From: Parachitinimonas caeni
Lineage (GTDB): Bacteria > Pseudomonadota > Gammaproteobacteria > Burkholderiales > Chitinimonadaceae
Direction: 5' to 3'
NCBI RefSeq assembly: GCF_030129945.1
Contig: NZ_JARRAF010000005.1
Coordinates: 62,001-126,000, forward strand
DNA: 64,000 bases
The position numbers were made by a program, and so were the translations under genes. Under the pieces are notes generated by a model, which saw nothing but the letters and a program-made list of their open reading frames with translations, was not told the origin of the DNA and did no database searches. Below are positions 17,736 through 27,971 of this stretch, piece by piece. Numbering within the stretch: position 1 is the first letter of the stretch; every line of letters starts with the position of its first letter.

Positions 17736-18338
17736 CTATCGTATCTCGGCCAGCCCTTGGCGCACACGTTGAATCGTTGTCAGCAGCAGCAAAAGCGCCA
17801 AGCCGGGCATCAGCCAGTAGAGCCAGCCTGGGCGCGGCAAGCCCAAGCCAACCCAAAGGGCTAGCGCACCAAACAGAAACGCACGGTCACTCTTGCCGGA
17901 AGGCCCATCGTAACGGCGGCTCGCCCCCACCATCAGACCCAGCACGCCAGCGTATTCCGACAGACTGGCCAGAAAGATCACTAACGCCACCGACAACGGT
18001 GAAAACGGTGCGACAAAAGCAAAGGGCAGATAAAGCGCCGCATCCGAGACAACATCACATAGCTCGTTCAGGTAAGCGCCAAGTGGGGACTTCTGGCCAA
18101 ACTCGCGGGCCAGCATGCCATCAATGGCGTTCAGGGCCATTCGCAGGAACATCCAGACCGGGATGAGCAGAAACCACAAGGGACGGCCAGGTTGCCAGGT
18201 TGCGGCCAAGCCAAGGACCACCGAGATGACGCAGGCAAAAATCGTGACTTGATTGGCCGTGATTCCCAACTTGACCAGACCATTGACGAGGGGACGCAAA
18301 AGCGCCTGAAAGCGTGGTTTGAGGGTGTAGAGCGACAT
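17736..18338 (-). CDS. CDP-alcohol phosphatidyltransferase (YnbA-like)
   Basis: 200 residues with about six spans. It would move a phosphatidyl group from CDP-diacylglycerol to an alcohol. The motif is NAIDGMLAR, eight residues, then G-AYL-N-ELC-D. The usual form is D-x2-DG-x2-AR-x8-G-x3-D-x3-D, so the first and third of the four Asp are Asn here. As I recall it, E. coli YnbA has the same two Asn, and its start MTLYQIKPLFQ resembles MSLYTLKPRFQ here, which supports ATG 18338. The acceptor alcohol is unknown. It follows the PAQR gene after 7 bases. Confidence 0.9.
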   Translation of the reverse strand: MSLYTLKPRFQALLRPLVNGLVKLGITANQVTIFACVISVVLGLAATWQPGRPLWFLLIPVWMFLRMALNAIDGMLAREFGQKSPLGAYLNELCDVVSDAALYLPFAFVAPFSPLSVALVIFLASLSEYAGVLGLMVGASRRYDGPSGKSDRAFLFGALALWVGLGLPRPGWLYWLMPGLALLLLLTTIQRVRQGLAEIR

Positions 18339-18345
18339 TTTCCAG

Positions 18346-18963
18346 TCAGGCGACATAGAACAGGACACTGAAATACTGGCACACACTGCCCCCAAGTACG
18401 AACAAATGCCAGATGCCATGTCCATGCTTGATCCGCTCATCGTTTAAAAAGAAGTAGATACCGGCGCTGTAAATAAGACCGCCACCACCCAGCCAAGCCA
18501 GCCCTGCCCAGGGAAGGGCAAGAACCAGGGGCTTGATGGCGATCAGTGCCAGCCATCCCATCAGCACATAGAGGATCATCGACAGCAGGCGGGTTTTTCG
18601 ACCCAGTGTCAGCTCTTGTACGATGCCGAACACGGCCAGACCCCATACCAGTCCAAATAAGGTCCAACCCCAGACGCCCCGCAATGTCACCAGCGTAAAC
18701 GGGGTATAGCTACCGGCAATCAGCAGGTAGATCGCCGAATGATCAAGCTTCTGGAAAACCGCTTTGGCTCGGCCCCTGACGCTGTGATACAGCGTCGAAA
18801 CCCCATACAACAAGACCAGTGTGGCACCGTAAACGCTGAAGCCAACAACCTTCCAGGGGTCTCCCTGCATACTGGCCAGAGTAACCAGAATCACCAGCCC
18901 AACGATCGCCAGTAGGGTTCCAACCAGATGGGAGATGCCGTTGAAGCGTTCGGTGTAATACAT
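18346..18963 (-). CDS. Hemolysin III / PAQR family membrane protein
   Basis: 205 residues with seven membrane spans. Family features: ERFNGISHLVG at the start, GVSTLYHS, KLDHSAIYLLIAGSYTPF and HGHGIWHLFVLGG near the end; these Ser, Asp and His residues form the putative zinc site of the PAQR/CREST hydrolase superfamily. It is the first gene of the lipid operon, 7 bases before the phosphatidyltransferase gene. The longer frame would start inside the adk terminator (18991-19016), so ATG 18963 is chosen, with no clear ribosome-binding site. The family is often called hemolysin but is more likely a membrane-lipid hydrolase. Confidence 0.88.
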   Translation of the reverse strand: MYYTERFNGISHLVGTLLAIVGLVILVTLASMQGDPWKVVGFSVYGATLVLLYGVSTLYHSVRGRAKAVFQKLDHSAIYLLIAGSYTPFTLVTLRGVWGWTLFGLVWGLAVFGIVQELTLGRKTRLLSMILYVLMGWLALIAIKPLVLALPWAGLAWLGGGGLIYSAGIYFFLNDERIKHGHGIWHLFVLGGSVCQYFSVLFYVA

Positions 18964-18990
18964 AAGCTGGCTCGCGATATGGGAGAACAT

Positions 18991-19016
18991 AAAAAAAGGC
19001 GGGGAATTCCCCGCCT
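18991..19016 (-). terminator. Intrinsic terminator of adk
   Basis: Self-complementary stem AGGCGGGGAA/TTCCCCGCCT followed on the minus strand by seven T. It separates adk from the lipid operon. Confidence 0.9.
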
Positions 19017-19027
19017 GTTTTGCCAGC

Positions 19028-20512
<1,485 letters not shown>

Positions 20513-20516
<4 letters not shown>

Positions 20517-20698
20517 TTGGGAATTTCCTCTGTCGGATCAAGCTCGCGGGCATCGGATTCCAGCATGACCGGGATTCCGTCCTTGATCGGAAATGCCAAG
20601 CGATCGCCCCGGCAGATCAGTTCCTGTTGGGGTTTGCGATAGACGAGCGGTCCCTTGCATAGCGGGCAGACCAGAATTTCAAGCAGCTTGTTATCCAT
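20513..20698 (-). CDS. Trm112/YcaR-like small protein
   Basis: 61 residues: [20 protein letters not shown] with one CxxC pair, then [20 protein letters not shown]. This is the UPF0434/Trm112 fold found between lpxK and kdsB in many Gram-negative bacteria (E. coli ycaR). Only three Cys remain, so tight zinc binding is not certain. The role is unclear; its conserved position with lipopolysaccharide genes is the best clue. ATG 20698 starts 90 bases after lpxK. Confidence 0.9.
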
Positions 20699-20788
20699 GC
20701 GGGTGTAGAGGGTGGGGAGTTAAGAAAGCCCCGACCAAGGTACGGGGGGCATCAACCGTCATGCCATGCTGTATTGGCCGGTTCAGCC

Positions 20789-21805
20789 TCAGCGAGCAGC
20801 TGTTGGCTTGGCCGACGACTCGAGGCGATCTACCAGCCAGGCAGCAAGATCTGGTGCCAGTCGGGCAGAAACGGGAACGACCCAGATTCTAGCATCGTTG
20901 AACGGTGCAAGTTTCACTGCGTCTTTCTCGGTGACCAATAAGGTGCCGGCTTTAATCGCTGTCAGCTCGTCAGCGGTGTAGGCATGATGGTCAGGAAATG
21001 GATGGGGGTCGACCAGCATTCCTGCCTGTTCCAGCACGAAAAAGAAGCGCGGTGGATGCCCAATACCCGCAAGGGCCGCTACGTTCTGGCCTGAAAATGC
21101 CGCCAGCGGCTGTTTATTGGCTGGGTTTATCAGCTGATAAGCCTGGTTGGCATCCAGTGACATTTGAAAGCGGCTGGGATGTGGCGGGATGGTCTGCTTG
21201 AGTTCACCGTTGACAATGACCGCATCGACCTGGCTCAGACGACTGGGTGGTTCGCGCAGTGACCCAGCGGGCAGTGGCCAACCGTTGCCCAGACCTCGCT
21301 GACCGTCAATCACTGCAATTTCGATATCACGTTCGAGCTGGTAATGCTGGAGGCCGTCGTCGCACAGAATCACATTGCATTCAGGATACTGTGTGAGCAA
21401 GGCCAGCCCGGCCTGATGGCGGAGTCGGCCGATAAAAACCGGGCAGCCCGCCCGGCGTGCCAACAGTAACGGTTCGTCCCCGACCAGGCTGGCGGGATCA
21501 TCCTGCTGGACCTGTTGAGGATTAAGGGCATTGCCGCCGTAACCGCGACTGATGATGCCGGGCCGAAAACCTGCCAAGCAGAGTTGTTGGGCAAGATACA
21601 GCGTCAGGGGGGTCTTGCCTGTGCCGCCAACACTGATGTTTCCTACCACCACCACTGGAACCGGCAGCCGTTGACGCTTGAGCCAACCCTGTTTGTACAA
21701 GGTTGCACGTAGCGCCGCCAACAACCGGAACAGCACCGCCACCGGGAGTAAAGGCAGTAGAAAAAAATTGCGGCGCTGCCAGAGCGCCGCGATTTGTAAG
21801 GCCAT
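20789..21805 (-). CDS. lpxK: Tetraacyldisaccharide 4'-kinase LpxK
   Basis: Adds the 4'-phosphate to the lipid A precursor at the inner membrane. 338 residues. An N-terminal membrane-associated helix (FFLLPLLPVAVLFRLLAALR) precedes the P-loop NISVGGTGKTPLTLYLAQQL. GIISRGYGG and LCDDGLQHYQLERDIEIAVI follow, with the DDGLQH catalytic segment of the family. It lies 9 bases after exbD. Nothing is missing. Confidence 0.97.
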   Translation of the reverse strand: MALQIAALWQRRNFFLLPLLPVAVLFRLLAALRATLYKQGWLKRQRLPVPVVVVGNISVGGTGKTPLTLYLAQQLCLAGFRPGIISRGYGGNALNPQQVQQDDPASLVGDEPLLLARRAGCPVFIGRLRHQAGLALLTQYPECNVILCDDGLQHYQLERDIEIAVIDGQRGLGNGWPLPAGSLREPPSRLSQVDAVIVNGELKQTIPPHPSRFQMSLDANQAYQLINPANKQPLAAFSGQNVAALAGIGHPPRFFFVLEQAGMLVDPHPFPDHHAYTADELTAIKAGTLLVTEKDAVKLAPFNDARIWVVPVSARLAPDLAAWLVDRLESSAKPTAAR

Positions 21806-21814
21806 GTAGGTAGG

Positions 21815-22234
21815 TCAGTGACTGGTTGCGGTCTGCGTTGCAAATGTCAGCCGACCAAGACCTGCTTGTCTTGCCGCTTCCATCACATTCACCACGGCCT
21901 GATGGCTTGCCCCGCCATCGGCATTGACGACAATGGTTGAATCCGCACTGCTGGAGGCCTTGCGCAAAGAGTCAGCCAGATCGTCAATGGTGGTGAAGTT
22001 CACCAGCTGACCGTTGATCGCGTAGCGACCGCCCGATGTCACTGCAACTTGAATCTCACTCGCTCTCTGCGCGGTCTTTTCAGCATCTGCAGAGGGCAGG
22101 TTGATCTTCAGCTCAGCAAATTTCGAGTAGGTGGTGGTGGCCATCAGAAAGATGAGGATCACCAACATCAAGTCGATCAAGGGGATGAAATTGATCTCGG
22201 GCTCCTCCCGAGTGCGGCCGCGGCGGAAATTCAT
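21815..22234 (-). CDS. exbD: ExbD/TolR-type biopolymer transport protein
   Basis: 139 residues. A short cytoplasmic N-terminus (MNFRRGRTREEPEINFIPLI) leads into one span, DLMLVILIFLMATTTY, with the Asp essential for proton flow at its start. The rest is periplasmic: IQVAVTSGGRYAINGQLV and VNADGGASHQAVVNVMEAAR. It forms the proton channel with the ExbB-type protein 21 bases upstream and powers TonB-dependent import or a similar process. No tonB is present next to it, as in the lpxK-linked exbBD pairs of other betaproteobacteria. Confidence 0.92.
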   Translation of the reverse strand: MNFRRGRTREEPEINFIPLIDLMLVILIFLMATTTYSKFAELKINLPSADAEKTAQRASEIQVAVTSGGRYAINGQLVNFTTIDDLADSLRKASSSADSTIVVNADGGASHQAVVNVMEAARQAGLGRLTFATQTATSH

Positions 22235-22255
22235 GGTTGGTATCCTTTGCCTGAC

Positions 22256-22864
22256 TTAGTTGCGGTCACCATGTACCACTTCGACCAGCTTGACGGCCTG
22301 TTGCTCCATCTCAACCAGAAAGGCATCGACCTTGCCACGGAAGTGACGGTAGAACACCAAGCTGGGAACTGCCACGATAATGCCCAGCGCCGTGTTATAC
22401 AGGGCAACCGAGATACCGTGAGCGAGAACCGCAGGATTACTGCCACCCGCAGCGCTTTGCGCTCCGAAGATCTCGATCATGCCGATAACGGTGCCCAGCA
22501 GGCCCAGCAACGGTGCGGCGGTGGCAACGGTGCCCAACGTGGTCAGGAAACGTTCCAATTCATGTGCAACGGCTCTGCCTGCTTCTTCGATCGACTCTTT
22601 CATGATCTCACGCGAGCTGTTGACGTTTTTCAGACCGGCAGCAAACACGCGGCCCAGCGGGGAATTTGCGGAAAGGCGGTTCAGCATCTCGGCATTGACG
22701 CCATGTTTGCGATAATCCTGCACGGCCAGTGCCAGCAGGCCATCGGGGATGACCAGTGACTTTCTCAGGGACAAAAAGCGCTCGATGATGATGGTCATCG
22801 CAACGATCGAAGCGAGAATAATCGGGTAAATCGGCCAGCCTGCCGCTTTGATCATTTCCAACAT
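22256..22864 (-). CDS. exbB: ExbB/TolQ-type proton channel protein
   Basis: 202 residues with three spans. An N-terminal span (GWPIYPIILASIVAMTIIIE), a cytoplasmic loop, and two C-terminal spans including LTTLGTVATAAPLLGLLGTV, the conserved MotA/TolQ/ExbB core. AGGAACCCCC precedes ATG 22864. It is the first gene of the exbB-exbD-lpxK-(trm112-like)-kdsB-adk cluster; the divergent upstream region toward xseA is 334 bases and should hold the promoter. Confidence 0.92.
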   Translation of the reverse strand: MLEMIKAAGWPIYPIILASIVAMTIIIERFLSLRKSLVIPDGLLALAVQDYRKHGVNAEMLNRLSANSPLGRVFAAGLKNVNSSREIMKESIEEAGRAVAHELERFLTTLGTVATAAPLLGLLGTVIGMIEIFGAQSAAGGSNPAVLAHGISVALYNTALGIIVAVPSLVFYRHFRGKVDAFLVEMEQQAVKLVEVVHGDRN

Positions 22865-23198
22865 GGGGGTTCCTGAAGCGTTGTGGGCAAATCGCGTAAC
22901 TTTAGCGAGTCGTTATGATAACGGCAAGCGACGGTCATCATGGCGGACCAGGATCCAGATTTGGCGCCCTTTTAAGGTTACCCACATTTTCTGTGGATAA
23001 CTTTGTGGGTCAGTTTGTGAAAACTGCGCTAAATGCCTGTGCCAACTAGGTGGGGCTTGGCTTGCCTAGAATTTAGGCTTTTATTAAATATGTTAATAAT
23101 CAATTGGTTATGTTGTTTTGCGTGTCTTGGCTCTGCTGAAGTTGAATGTTACAGCCAGATTGACAAAACCAAGGTCTCCATGTGGATGAAGTGAAGCT
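22865..23198. other. Divergent intergenic region exbB / xseA
   Basis: 334 bases without a gene. The middle (about 23070-23130) is A/T-rich with TTATTAAATATGTTAATAAT, a likely promoter area. A TTGACA box lies at 23160-23165 toward xseA but I find no convincing -10 partner. No repeat copies here. Confidence 0.6.
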
Positions 23199-24590
23199 GT
23201 GAGTTTCGATACTGATCGTTTGTCAAGCCTTGCCAAAGTTGCGGAGGCTCGTTCCAGCCCTGTTCTGACAGTCAGTCAGTTAAACCGAACGGTACGGGAA
23301 ATGCTCGAAGGCGGGCTGCCAGTGCTGTGGGTCGCAGGGGAAATTTCTAATCTGACGATTGCAGCATCGGGCCATTGTTACTTCTCATTGAAGGACGCAA
23401 CGGCTCAGGTACGGTGTGTCATGTTCCGGCAGCGCGCCGCCCTGCTGCCGTTTCGCCCGAAAGAAGGGCTGCAGGTAGAAGTGCGTGCGGTTACAACGCT
23501 TTACGAGGCCAGAGGCGACTTTCAACTGGGGGTCGAGACGATACGTCTGGCGGGGCTGGGGGCCTTGTACGAAGCATTCGAGCGACTCAAATCCAAGCTG
23601 AGCGCTGAGGGTCTGTTTGATGCGGCGCGTAAGCGTCAGATGCCCGCCATGCCACGTACGATCGGCATTGTTACGTCACCGGCGGCTGCGGCTTTGCGCG
23701 ATGTACTGACGACCATGCGCCGACGTAATCCCGCCGTGCAAATTGTTATTTATCCAACCCAGGTGCAAGGCGATGCTGCGCCGGCCCAGATTGTGGCCGC
23801 ACTTTCTACGGCCAATCGCCGCGCCGAGGTAGATCTGCTGATCGTCTGTCGTGGCGGCGGCAGCATTGAGGATCTTTGGGCTTTCAATGACGAAGCCGTT
23901 GCACGTGCCATTGCGGGCTCCTTGATTCCGGTTATCAGCGGAGTTGGGCACGAGACAGATTTCACCATTGCAGACTTCGTGGCGGATGTCCGCGCCCCGA
24001 CGCCGACCGCTGCGGCAGAGCTGGCAAGCCCAAGCCGTGCAGATTTGCGGTTTCAATTGGATGGCTTGGCCATGCGGTTACGGCGTGAATGGTCACGGCA
24101 ATGGATGTTGCGTTCTCAGCGCCTGGACTTTGCTGCACGCCGTCTGTTGCATCCTGGGGAGCGAATTGCCCGGCAACGCCGAATGATGGAAGACCTGGCG
24201 CGTAGATTGCAGATGGCGTCGTCAAGACAATTGGAGCGACGTCGGGCTGCGTTAACGTTGGTGTCCGGGCGGTATCGACACGTTCGGCCCGATGCGGTGA
24301 ATCTGCGACGGCACCTGCAGGGTCTGGCGAGTCGGCTGCGCACGGCCGCCAATGCCGGACTGCAGCGACGGCTTGGCGCACTGGAAGTCTTGTCATCGCA
24401 GCTACAGGCGTTGAACCCGGATGCAGTGTTGAGTCGTGGCTATGCAAGGGTTGAAACTGCGCGCGGGGAACTGATCAAACAGGCCGCGACCCTGCACCGA
24501 GGGCAGTCCATACGGCTGCACTTTGCTGACGGCAGCGCTGCCGCAGCAGTAACCAGTGCCCCCGGTCCGCAAGGCGAACTGGATATCTAG
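23199..24590 (+). CDS. xseA: Exodeoxyribonuclease VII large subunit XseA
   Basis: Degrades single-stranded DNA from both ends into short oligonucleotides with XseB. 463 residues. An OB-fold N-terminus ([28 protein letters not shown]) is followed by the catalytic region [35 protein letters not shown] and [20 protein letters not shown]; the C-terminal third is a long coiled coil rich in Arg and Leu. The start is GTG 23199 with a weak ribosome-binding site; TTG 23221 is out of frame and was not considered. xseB is not nearby. Confidence 0.95.
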   Translation: MSFDTDRLSSLAKVAEARSSPVLTVSQLNRTVREMLEGGLPVLWVAGEISNLTIAASGHCYFSLKDATAQVRCVMFRQRAALLPFRPKEGLQVEVRAVTTLYEARGDFQLGVETIRLAGLGALYEAFERLKSKLSAEGLFDAARKRQMPAMPRTIGIVTSPAAAALRDVLTTMRRRNPAVQIVIYPTQVQGDAAPAQIVAALSTANRRAEVDLLIVCRGGGSIEDLWAFNDEAVARAIAGSLIPVISGVGHETDFTIADFVADVRAPTPTAAAELASPSRADLRFQLDGLAMRLRREWSRQWMLRSQRLDFAARRLLHPGERIARQRRMMEDLARRLQMASSRQLERRRAALTLVSGRYRHVRPDAVNLRRHLQGLASRLRTAANAGLQRRLGALEVLSSQLQALNPDAVLSRGYARVETARGELIKQAATLHRGQSIRLHFADGSAAAAVTSAPGPQGELDI

Positions 24591-24739
24591 GAAGGAATGT
24601 TTATAGTTTTTGAGCAAACCGGCTAAGCACCGGCTAATTTTTGCCTAACCATTCATCCTGGCGGCGAGGTGAGGGGTTTTTCAGACTCGCTACCCGGATA
24701 AGATCTGCGATTTTCAACCTACCTGAACAAGGAAGAATC

Positions 24740-25471
24740 ATGATGAATCGTCGCTTGCCTCTTTCCGTTTTGCTCAGCCTTGCCGCACTGTCACTTCCTG
24801 CGCTGGCAGACAATGCTCCAGCTGGCAAAGTCGAAGCCAAGCCTTACACCCCTGGCGCGACGTTGACCCAGTCCGTGCAAGCCAGTATCACCCCGGATAG
24901 CGCATTGGATATTCTCAAAGCCGGTAATGCGCGTTTTGTTGCAGGCAAGCCCTTGCGCCGCGATCTGAAGAAGATGGTTACCCAGACGGCGCTGGGCCAG
25001 TTCCCTTATGCCAGCGTGGTCGGCTGTATCGACTCGCGTGCTGCGCCGGAAGTGGTGTTTGATCAGAGCGTCGGTGACATCTTCACGGCGCGGGTGGCTG
25101 GTAACACGGTAAATGAAGACATCCTGGGTAGTCTGGAATATGCCGCTAAAGTTGCCGGCTCACGTTTGGTAGTGGTGCTGGGGCATACCAGCTGTGGTGC
25201 CATCAAGGGCGCGTGTGACGACGTTAAGATGGGTAATCTGACCACCTTGCTGGATAAGCTCAAGCCGGCCGTCGAGGCAACCAAGACCACGGGTGAACGC
25301 AATTCCAAGAATCATGGATTCGTACATGCCGTTACCGAGTCCAATGTAAAAATGGTGGTGCAAACTATCCGTGACAAGAGCCAGATCCTGAAGGACATGG
25401 AAGCTGCCGGCCAGATCAAGATTGTTGGCGCCTTGTATGACACCAGTAATGGCAAGGTGACCTGGTATTAA
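24740..25471 (+). CDS. Periplasmic beta-class carbonic anhydrase
   Basis: Interconverts CO2 and bicarbonate. 243 residues with a signal peptide (MMNRRLPLSVLLSLAALSLP, cleavage after ALA), unlike the cytoplasmic Can enzyme. Zinc ligands: Cys in VGCIDSRAAPEV, and His and Cys in VVLGHTSCGAIKGACD; the CxDxR dyad is intact. AAGGAAG lies before ATG 24740, and ATG 24743 is equally possible. The exported form suggests CO2/bicarbonate or pH control in the periplasm. It stands alone. Confidence 0.9.
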   Translation: MMNRRLPLSVLLSLAALSLPALADNAPAGKVEAKPYTPGATLTQSVQASITPDSALDILKAGNARFVAGKPLRRDLKKMVTQTALGQFPYASVVGCIDSRAAPEVVFDQSVGDIFTARVAGNTVNEDILGSLEYAAKVAGSRLVVVLGHTSCGAIKGACDDVKMGNLTTLLDKLKPAVEATKTTGERNSKNHGFVHAVTESNVKMVVQTIRDKSQILKDMEAAGQIKIVGALYDTSNGKVTWY

Positions 25472-25581
25472 ACAATCCTTGCACGACAGTAACGCTGCGT
25501 AAGGCAAGATTGCTTTTACCGTCTCGGCAAATGGCGCTGGCTGGATGATGCGAAATCGTCTGCCGGCGCCATTTGCATCAT

Positions 25582-25639
25582 GGCTGGGCACAGTTGACAT
25601 TTTATTTCTGGATCGCATTTCGTCGGATTTGGACTTGCA
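25582..25639 (-). repeat. Dispersed intergenic repeat, copy 2
   Basis: On the minus strand it reads TGCAAGTCCAAATCCGACGA, then AATGCGATCCAGAAATAAAA and TGTCAACTGTGCC. It matches the copies at 52062 and 56151 with a few changes. It lies between the carbonic anhydrase gene and the next gene. Confidence 0.7.
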
Positions 25640-25681
25640 GCCTGGCAGTCAACACTGCCTGGGCTTGGAAAGGAGTCTGAT

Positions 25682-26521
25682 GTGGAACAGTCAGAGCTAT
25701 ATCAGCGTTTGGCGAACATGACGACCGAAGAACTCTCCCGACGATACGCCGGGGGCGGCTTGACTGATCAGGCGCGCGAAATGGCTGAAGCCATATTGCG
25801 ACAACGGCAGGCTGAATTGCCTCAGGTGGTAAGTGAGGACGTCGGTGCGGAAAAGCCTGAAATCCCAAACGAGTTTGGGGACGTAGTCACAGGCTGGGTG
25901 TGTGTCGAAAGACACTTAAGTAGTTTTGATGCACAACTGCGCTTGGGTATTCTTGATTCAGCCGATATCCCCTGTCGGCTCGGCGACGACAACATGAACC
26001 AGCTGCAGCTGTATTCTGTCGCGACAGGCGGTACGCGATTATTGGTCCCCGAAGCTTATGCCGATGTAGCACGCAAACTGCTGGCGGCTGAATTCATTGA
26101 CGAACCGGTCGATAGCGCCAGCCTGGAGGCTACGCCACAAGAGTCCGCTTCCAGAATTGGTCTGGTATGGGGAAGACCTGCCTTAGGTTGGGTCCTTTTA
26201 CCTTTTTCGGGCGCAATGCTGCTGAGCGAGCTGATCTGGCTGCTCGGTAAAACCAGCATGGGCAGGGGGCCAAGTGTTCAGGAAGCATCTGACGGGATGG
26301 TTTTTTTGTATATTTTTCATCCCTTTTTGTTACTGATTGCCAGTGTGTTTTTGCTTAAGTCCAGCAAAGCCGCACTACCCACCTTTATGGGTAGCGTGGC
26401 CATTTCAGGATTTATGCTCGCCAGCGGCAATTTCGGCCTCTTATCCTTCCAGCAACTGCTGATTGGATTGTTTGGCGTGTATTACTGTCTGGATATGTGC
26501 AAACACCAGTTGCTGGTCTAA
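25682..26521 (+). CDS. Membrane protein with DUF2007-like N-terminal domain
   Basis: 279 residues. The first 45 residues are helical and charged (LYQRLANMTTEELSRRYAGG). Residues 65-145 resemble the DUF2007 ferredoxin-like domain: VCVERHLSSFDAQLRLGILD, then RLGDDNMNQLQLYSVATGG and LLVPEAYADVARKLLAAE. The C-terminal half has four spans. The start is GTG 25682 with AAGGAG upstream; an overlapping ATG at 25680 is in another frame and closes after 13 codons. The function is not known; DUF2007 is thought to be a signalling domain. Confidence 0.75.
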   Translation: MEQSELYQRLANMTTEELSRRYAGGGLTDQAREMAEAILRQRQAELPQVVSEDVGAEKPEIPNEFGDVVTGWVCVERHLSSFDAQLRLGILDSADIPCRLGDDNMNQLQLYSVATGGTRLLVPEAYADVARKLLAAEFIDEPVDSASLEATPQESASRIGLVWGRPALGWVLLPFSGAMLLSELIWLLGKTSMGRGPSVQEASDGMVFLYIFHPFLLLIASVFLLKSSKAALPTFMGSVAISGFMLASGNFGLLSFQQLLIGLFGVYYCLDMCKHQLLV

Positions 26522-26931
26522 AGCCGATTTAGCGTGTGGCGCTAACAGGTAGTGCGGAACGGTGCCAGGTGCCTGAATCTATCGAAAGAAATGCAGATTT
26601 TGCGGTTGATCCGCGCGTATTTTTGTTTCTGTGGGGGGATTATTTTTATTGCCACCGCACCAGTCCACAGATTCCGAGCGATCAGATTTAGCGTCTTAGC
26701 GTTTTAATTAATCGAGTCTTGGGCCAGATGTTTCTCTCGACTTGACTGCTTCCGGGCACATCGCATTCGTAGTACCGGTACGTTAGGTCAATGGCTGGGT
26801 AGGTATGTGGTATTGGCAGTGAGGCGATCTTCCCACGGGCAATGTCTCTTCTGGCGAGTATGGCTGGGGTGTTTAGGGTTTGACTGGGCCTGCCGGTCGG
26901 CAGACCCAAGATATGATTTGTTGGGTGGCGG
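26522..26931. other. Convergent intergenic region without recognised features
   Basis: 410 bases between two convergent genes. A 73-codon minus-strand frame (26688-26909) has no ribosome-binding site or familiar sequence and is not called. I see no terminator hairpin or repeat here. Confidence 0.5.
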
Positions 26932-27792
26932 TTAGTCGCTCGAACGATTGAAGAGCCGCTTGATACCAGCGACTAATCCAATTGCCGCTACGGCGATGAT
27001 CTTGAAAAACTTGGTAAAGAACACGCCAATCATTGCCAGAAAGCCGAGCTTTTTGGCAGCGACACCCGCAACCAGTGCAGCCAAGCCGTATTCCGCTACA
27101 TGATCGGTGGAAGAGTTGAAGTCCTCGTATCGTTTTCCATTATTGAACTGTAAGGCCGAAAGCAATTCTTTGGCAGCGGCCTTGTCGGTTTCGACCGAGC
27201 TGGCTTCAGTGACCAGATTGAGGCTGATATAGCCTTCCCTGCCAAGGGCATAAGTGTTGTAGTTCACGCCTAATCCTTGGTTGGCCGCAGCATTCTTTTC
27301 CTTGGTCAGGGCCGCCCAAACCAGACGATGATTGCTTGATTGATAGTTGGGCTTTTCCAGCCAGCCGGTGACATCAAACTCAGGAATGTTGCGGGCGCGC
27401 CGTTCTTTGTTACCGGCTTCAGTACCCTCCCGTAGACTCTTTAGCAAGTCATCGGCATCCCAGTCCTTGGCATCGTCGTCCTTGATGTAACCTGAGGGTT
27501 CGTATTCCGCTACCACAAACCAATTCTTGCCACTCTGTTCAGGCATGATCAAGCCGAGAAATGTACTGTCGTTGACAGAGTTGCCCACTTGCCGCATCAA
27601 TTTTGCCCCATGCTCCTTGTCCATGAAGGCATACCCAGACGGTAGTTTCAGGACCGCCTGATTGAGGAAGGGAACGTCACTCGGTCCGCTGGTAAGAGGA
27701 GTGTTGGCCAAAGAAGTTGGCTCTTCGGCGTTTGCATTGATCACAATTAAGGGGAGCGCAAGTATCAGGCTACGTAAAGCGTTAACAATCAT
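26932..27792 (-). CDS. DUF2167 membrane-anchored protein
   Basis: 286 residues with a signal peptide (MIVNALRSLILALPLIVINA). The body is the DUF2167 domain: LPSGYAFMDKEHGAKLMRQV, NWFVVAEYEPSGYIKDDDAK, DADDLLKSLREGTEAGN, NIPEFDVTGWLEKPNYQSS. The end has a hydrophobic pair (YGLAALVAGVAAKKLGFLAM and FKIIAVAAIGLVAGI) that anchors it in the membrane. Members are often found in stress or envelope gene sets, without a proven function. It stands alone here, downstream of the ABC exporter but separated by a terminator at 27880. Confidence 0.85.
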   Translation of the reverse strand: MIVNALRSLILALPLIVINANAEEPTSLANTPLTSGPSDVPFLNQAVLKLPSGYAFMDKEHGAKLMRQVGNSVNDSTFLGLIMPEQSGKNWFVVAEYEPSGYIKDDDAKDWDADDLLKSLREGTEAGNKERRARNIPEFDVTGWLEKPNYQSSNHRLVWAALTKEKNAAANQGLGVNYNTYALGREGYISLNLVTEASSVETDKAAAKELLSALQFNNGKRYEDFNSSTDHVAEYGLAALVAGVAAKKLGFLAMIGVFFTKFFKIIAVAAIGLVAGIKRLFNRSSD

Positions 27793-27879
27793 TAATGGTC
27801 TCTGTGTTTTGGTAAGTTATTGGTTGGTATTGGAAAATTGAAGCGGGGGGCGAATTTTTGTCTTATTGAAATACAAAGA

Positions 27880-27905
27880 AAAGCCCTTTCGTCGGAAAGG
27901 GCTTT
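27880..27905 (-). terminator. Terminator of the ABC exporter gene
   Basis: Stem AAAGCCCTTTC / GAAAGGGCTTT with a GTCG-containing loop; the minus strand continues with a T-rich run (TTCTTTGTATTTC). Confidence 0.85.
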
Positions 27906-27971
27906 GGGGTGGATATTACTGACGTTGGGTACAAATCAATCAGAACGGCTCATACGTGCCGACGATACGAT

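Noticed and set aside
23160-23165. TTGACA as a -35 box for xseA
   Set aside because: No acceptable -10 box at the right distance, so a promoter cannot be claimed.
24622-24641. Possible terminator after xseA (CCGGCTAAGCACCGGCTAA)
   Set aside because: It is a short direct repeat rather than a stable inverted repeat, although T-rich sequence follows.
26688-26909. 73-codon minus frame in the convergent gap
   Set aside because: No ribosome-binding site or recognisable sequence.
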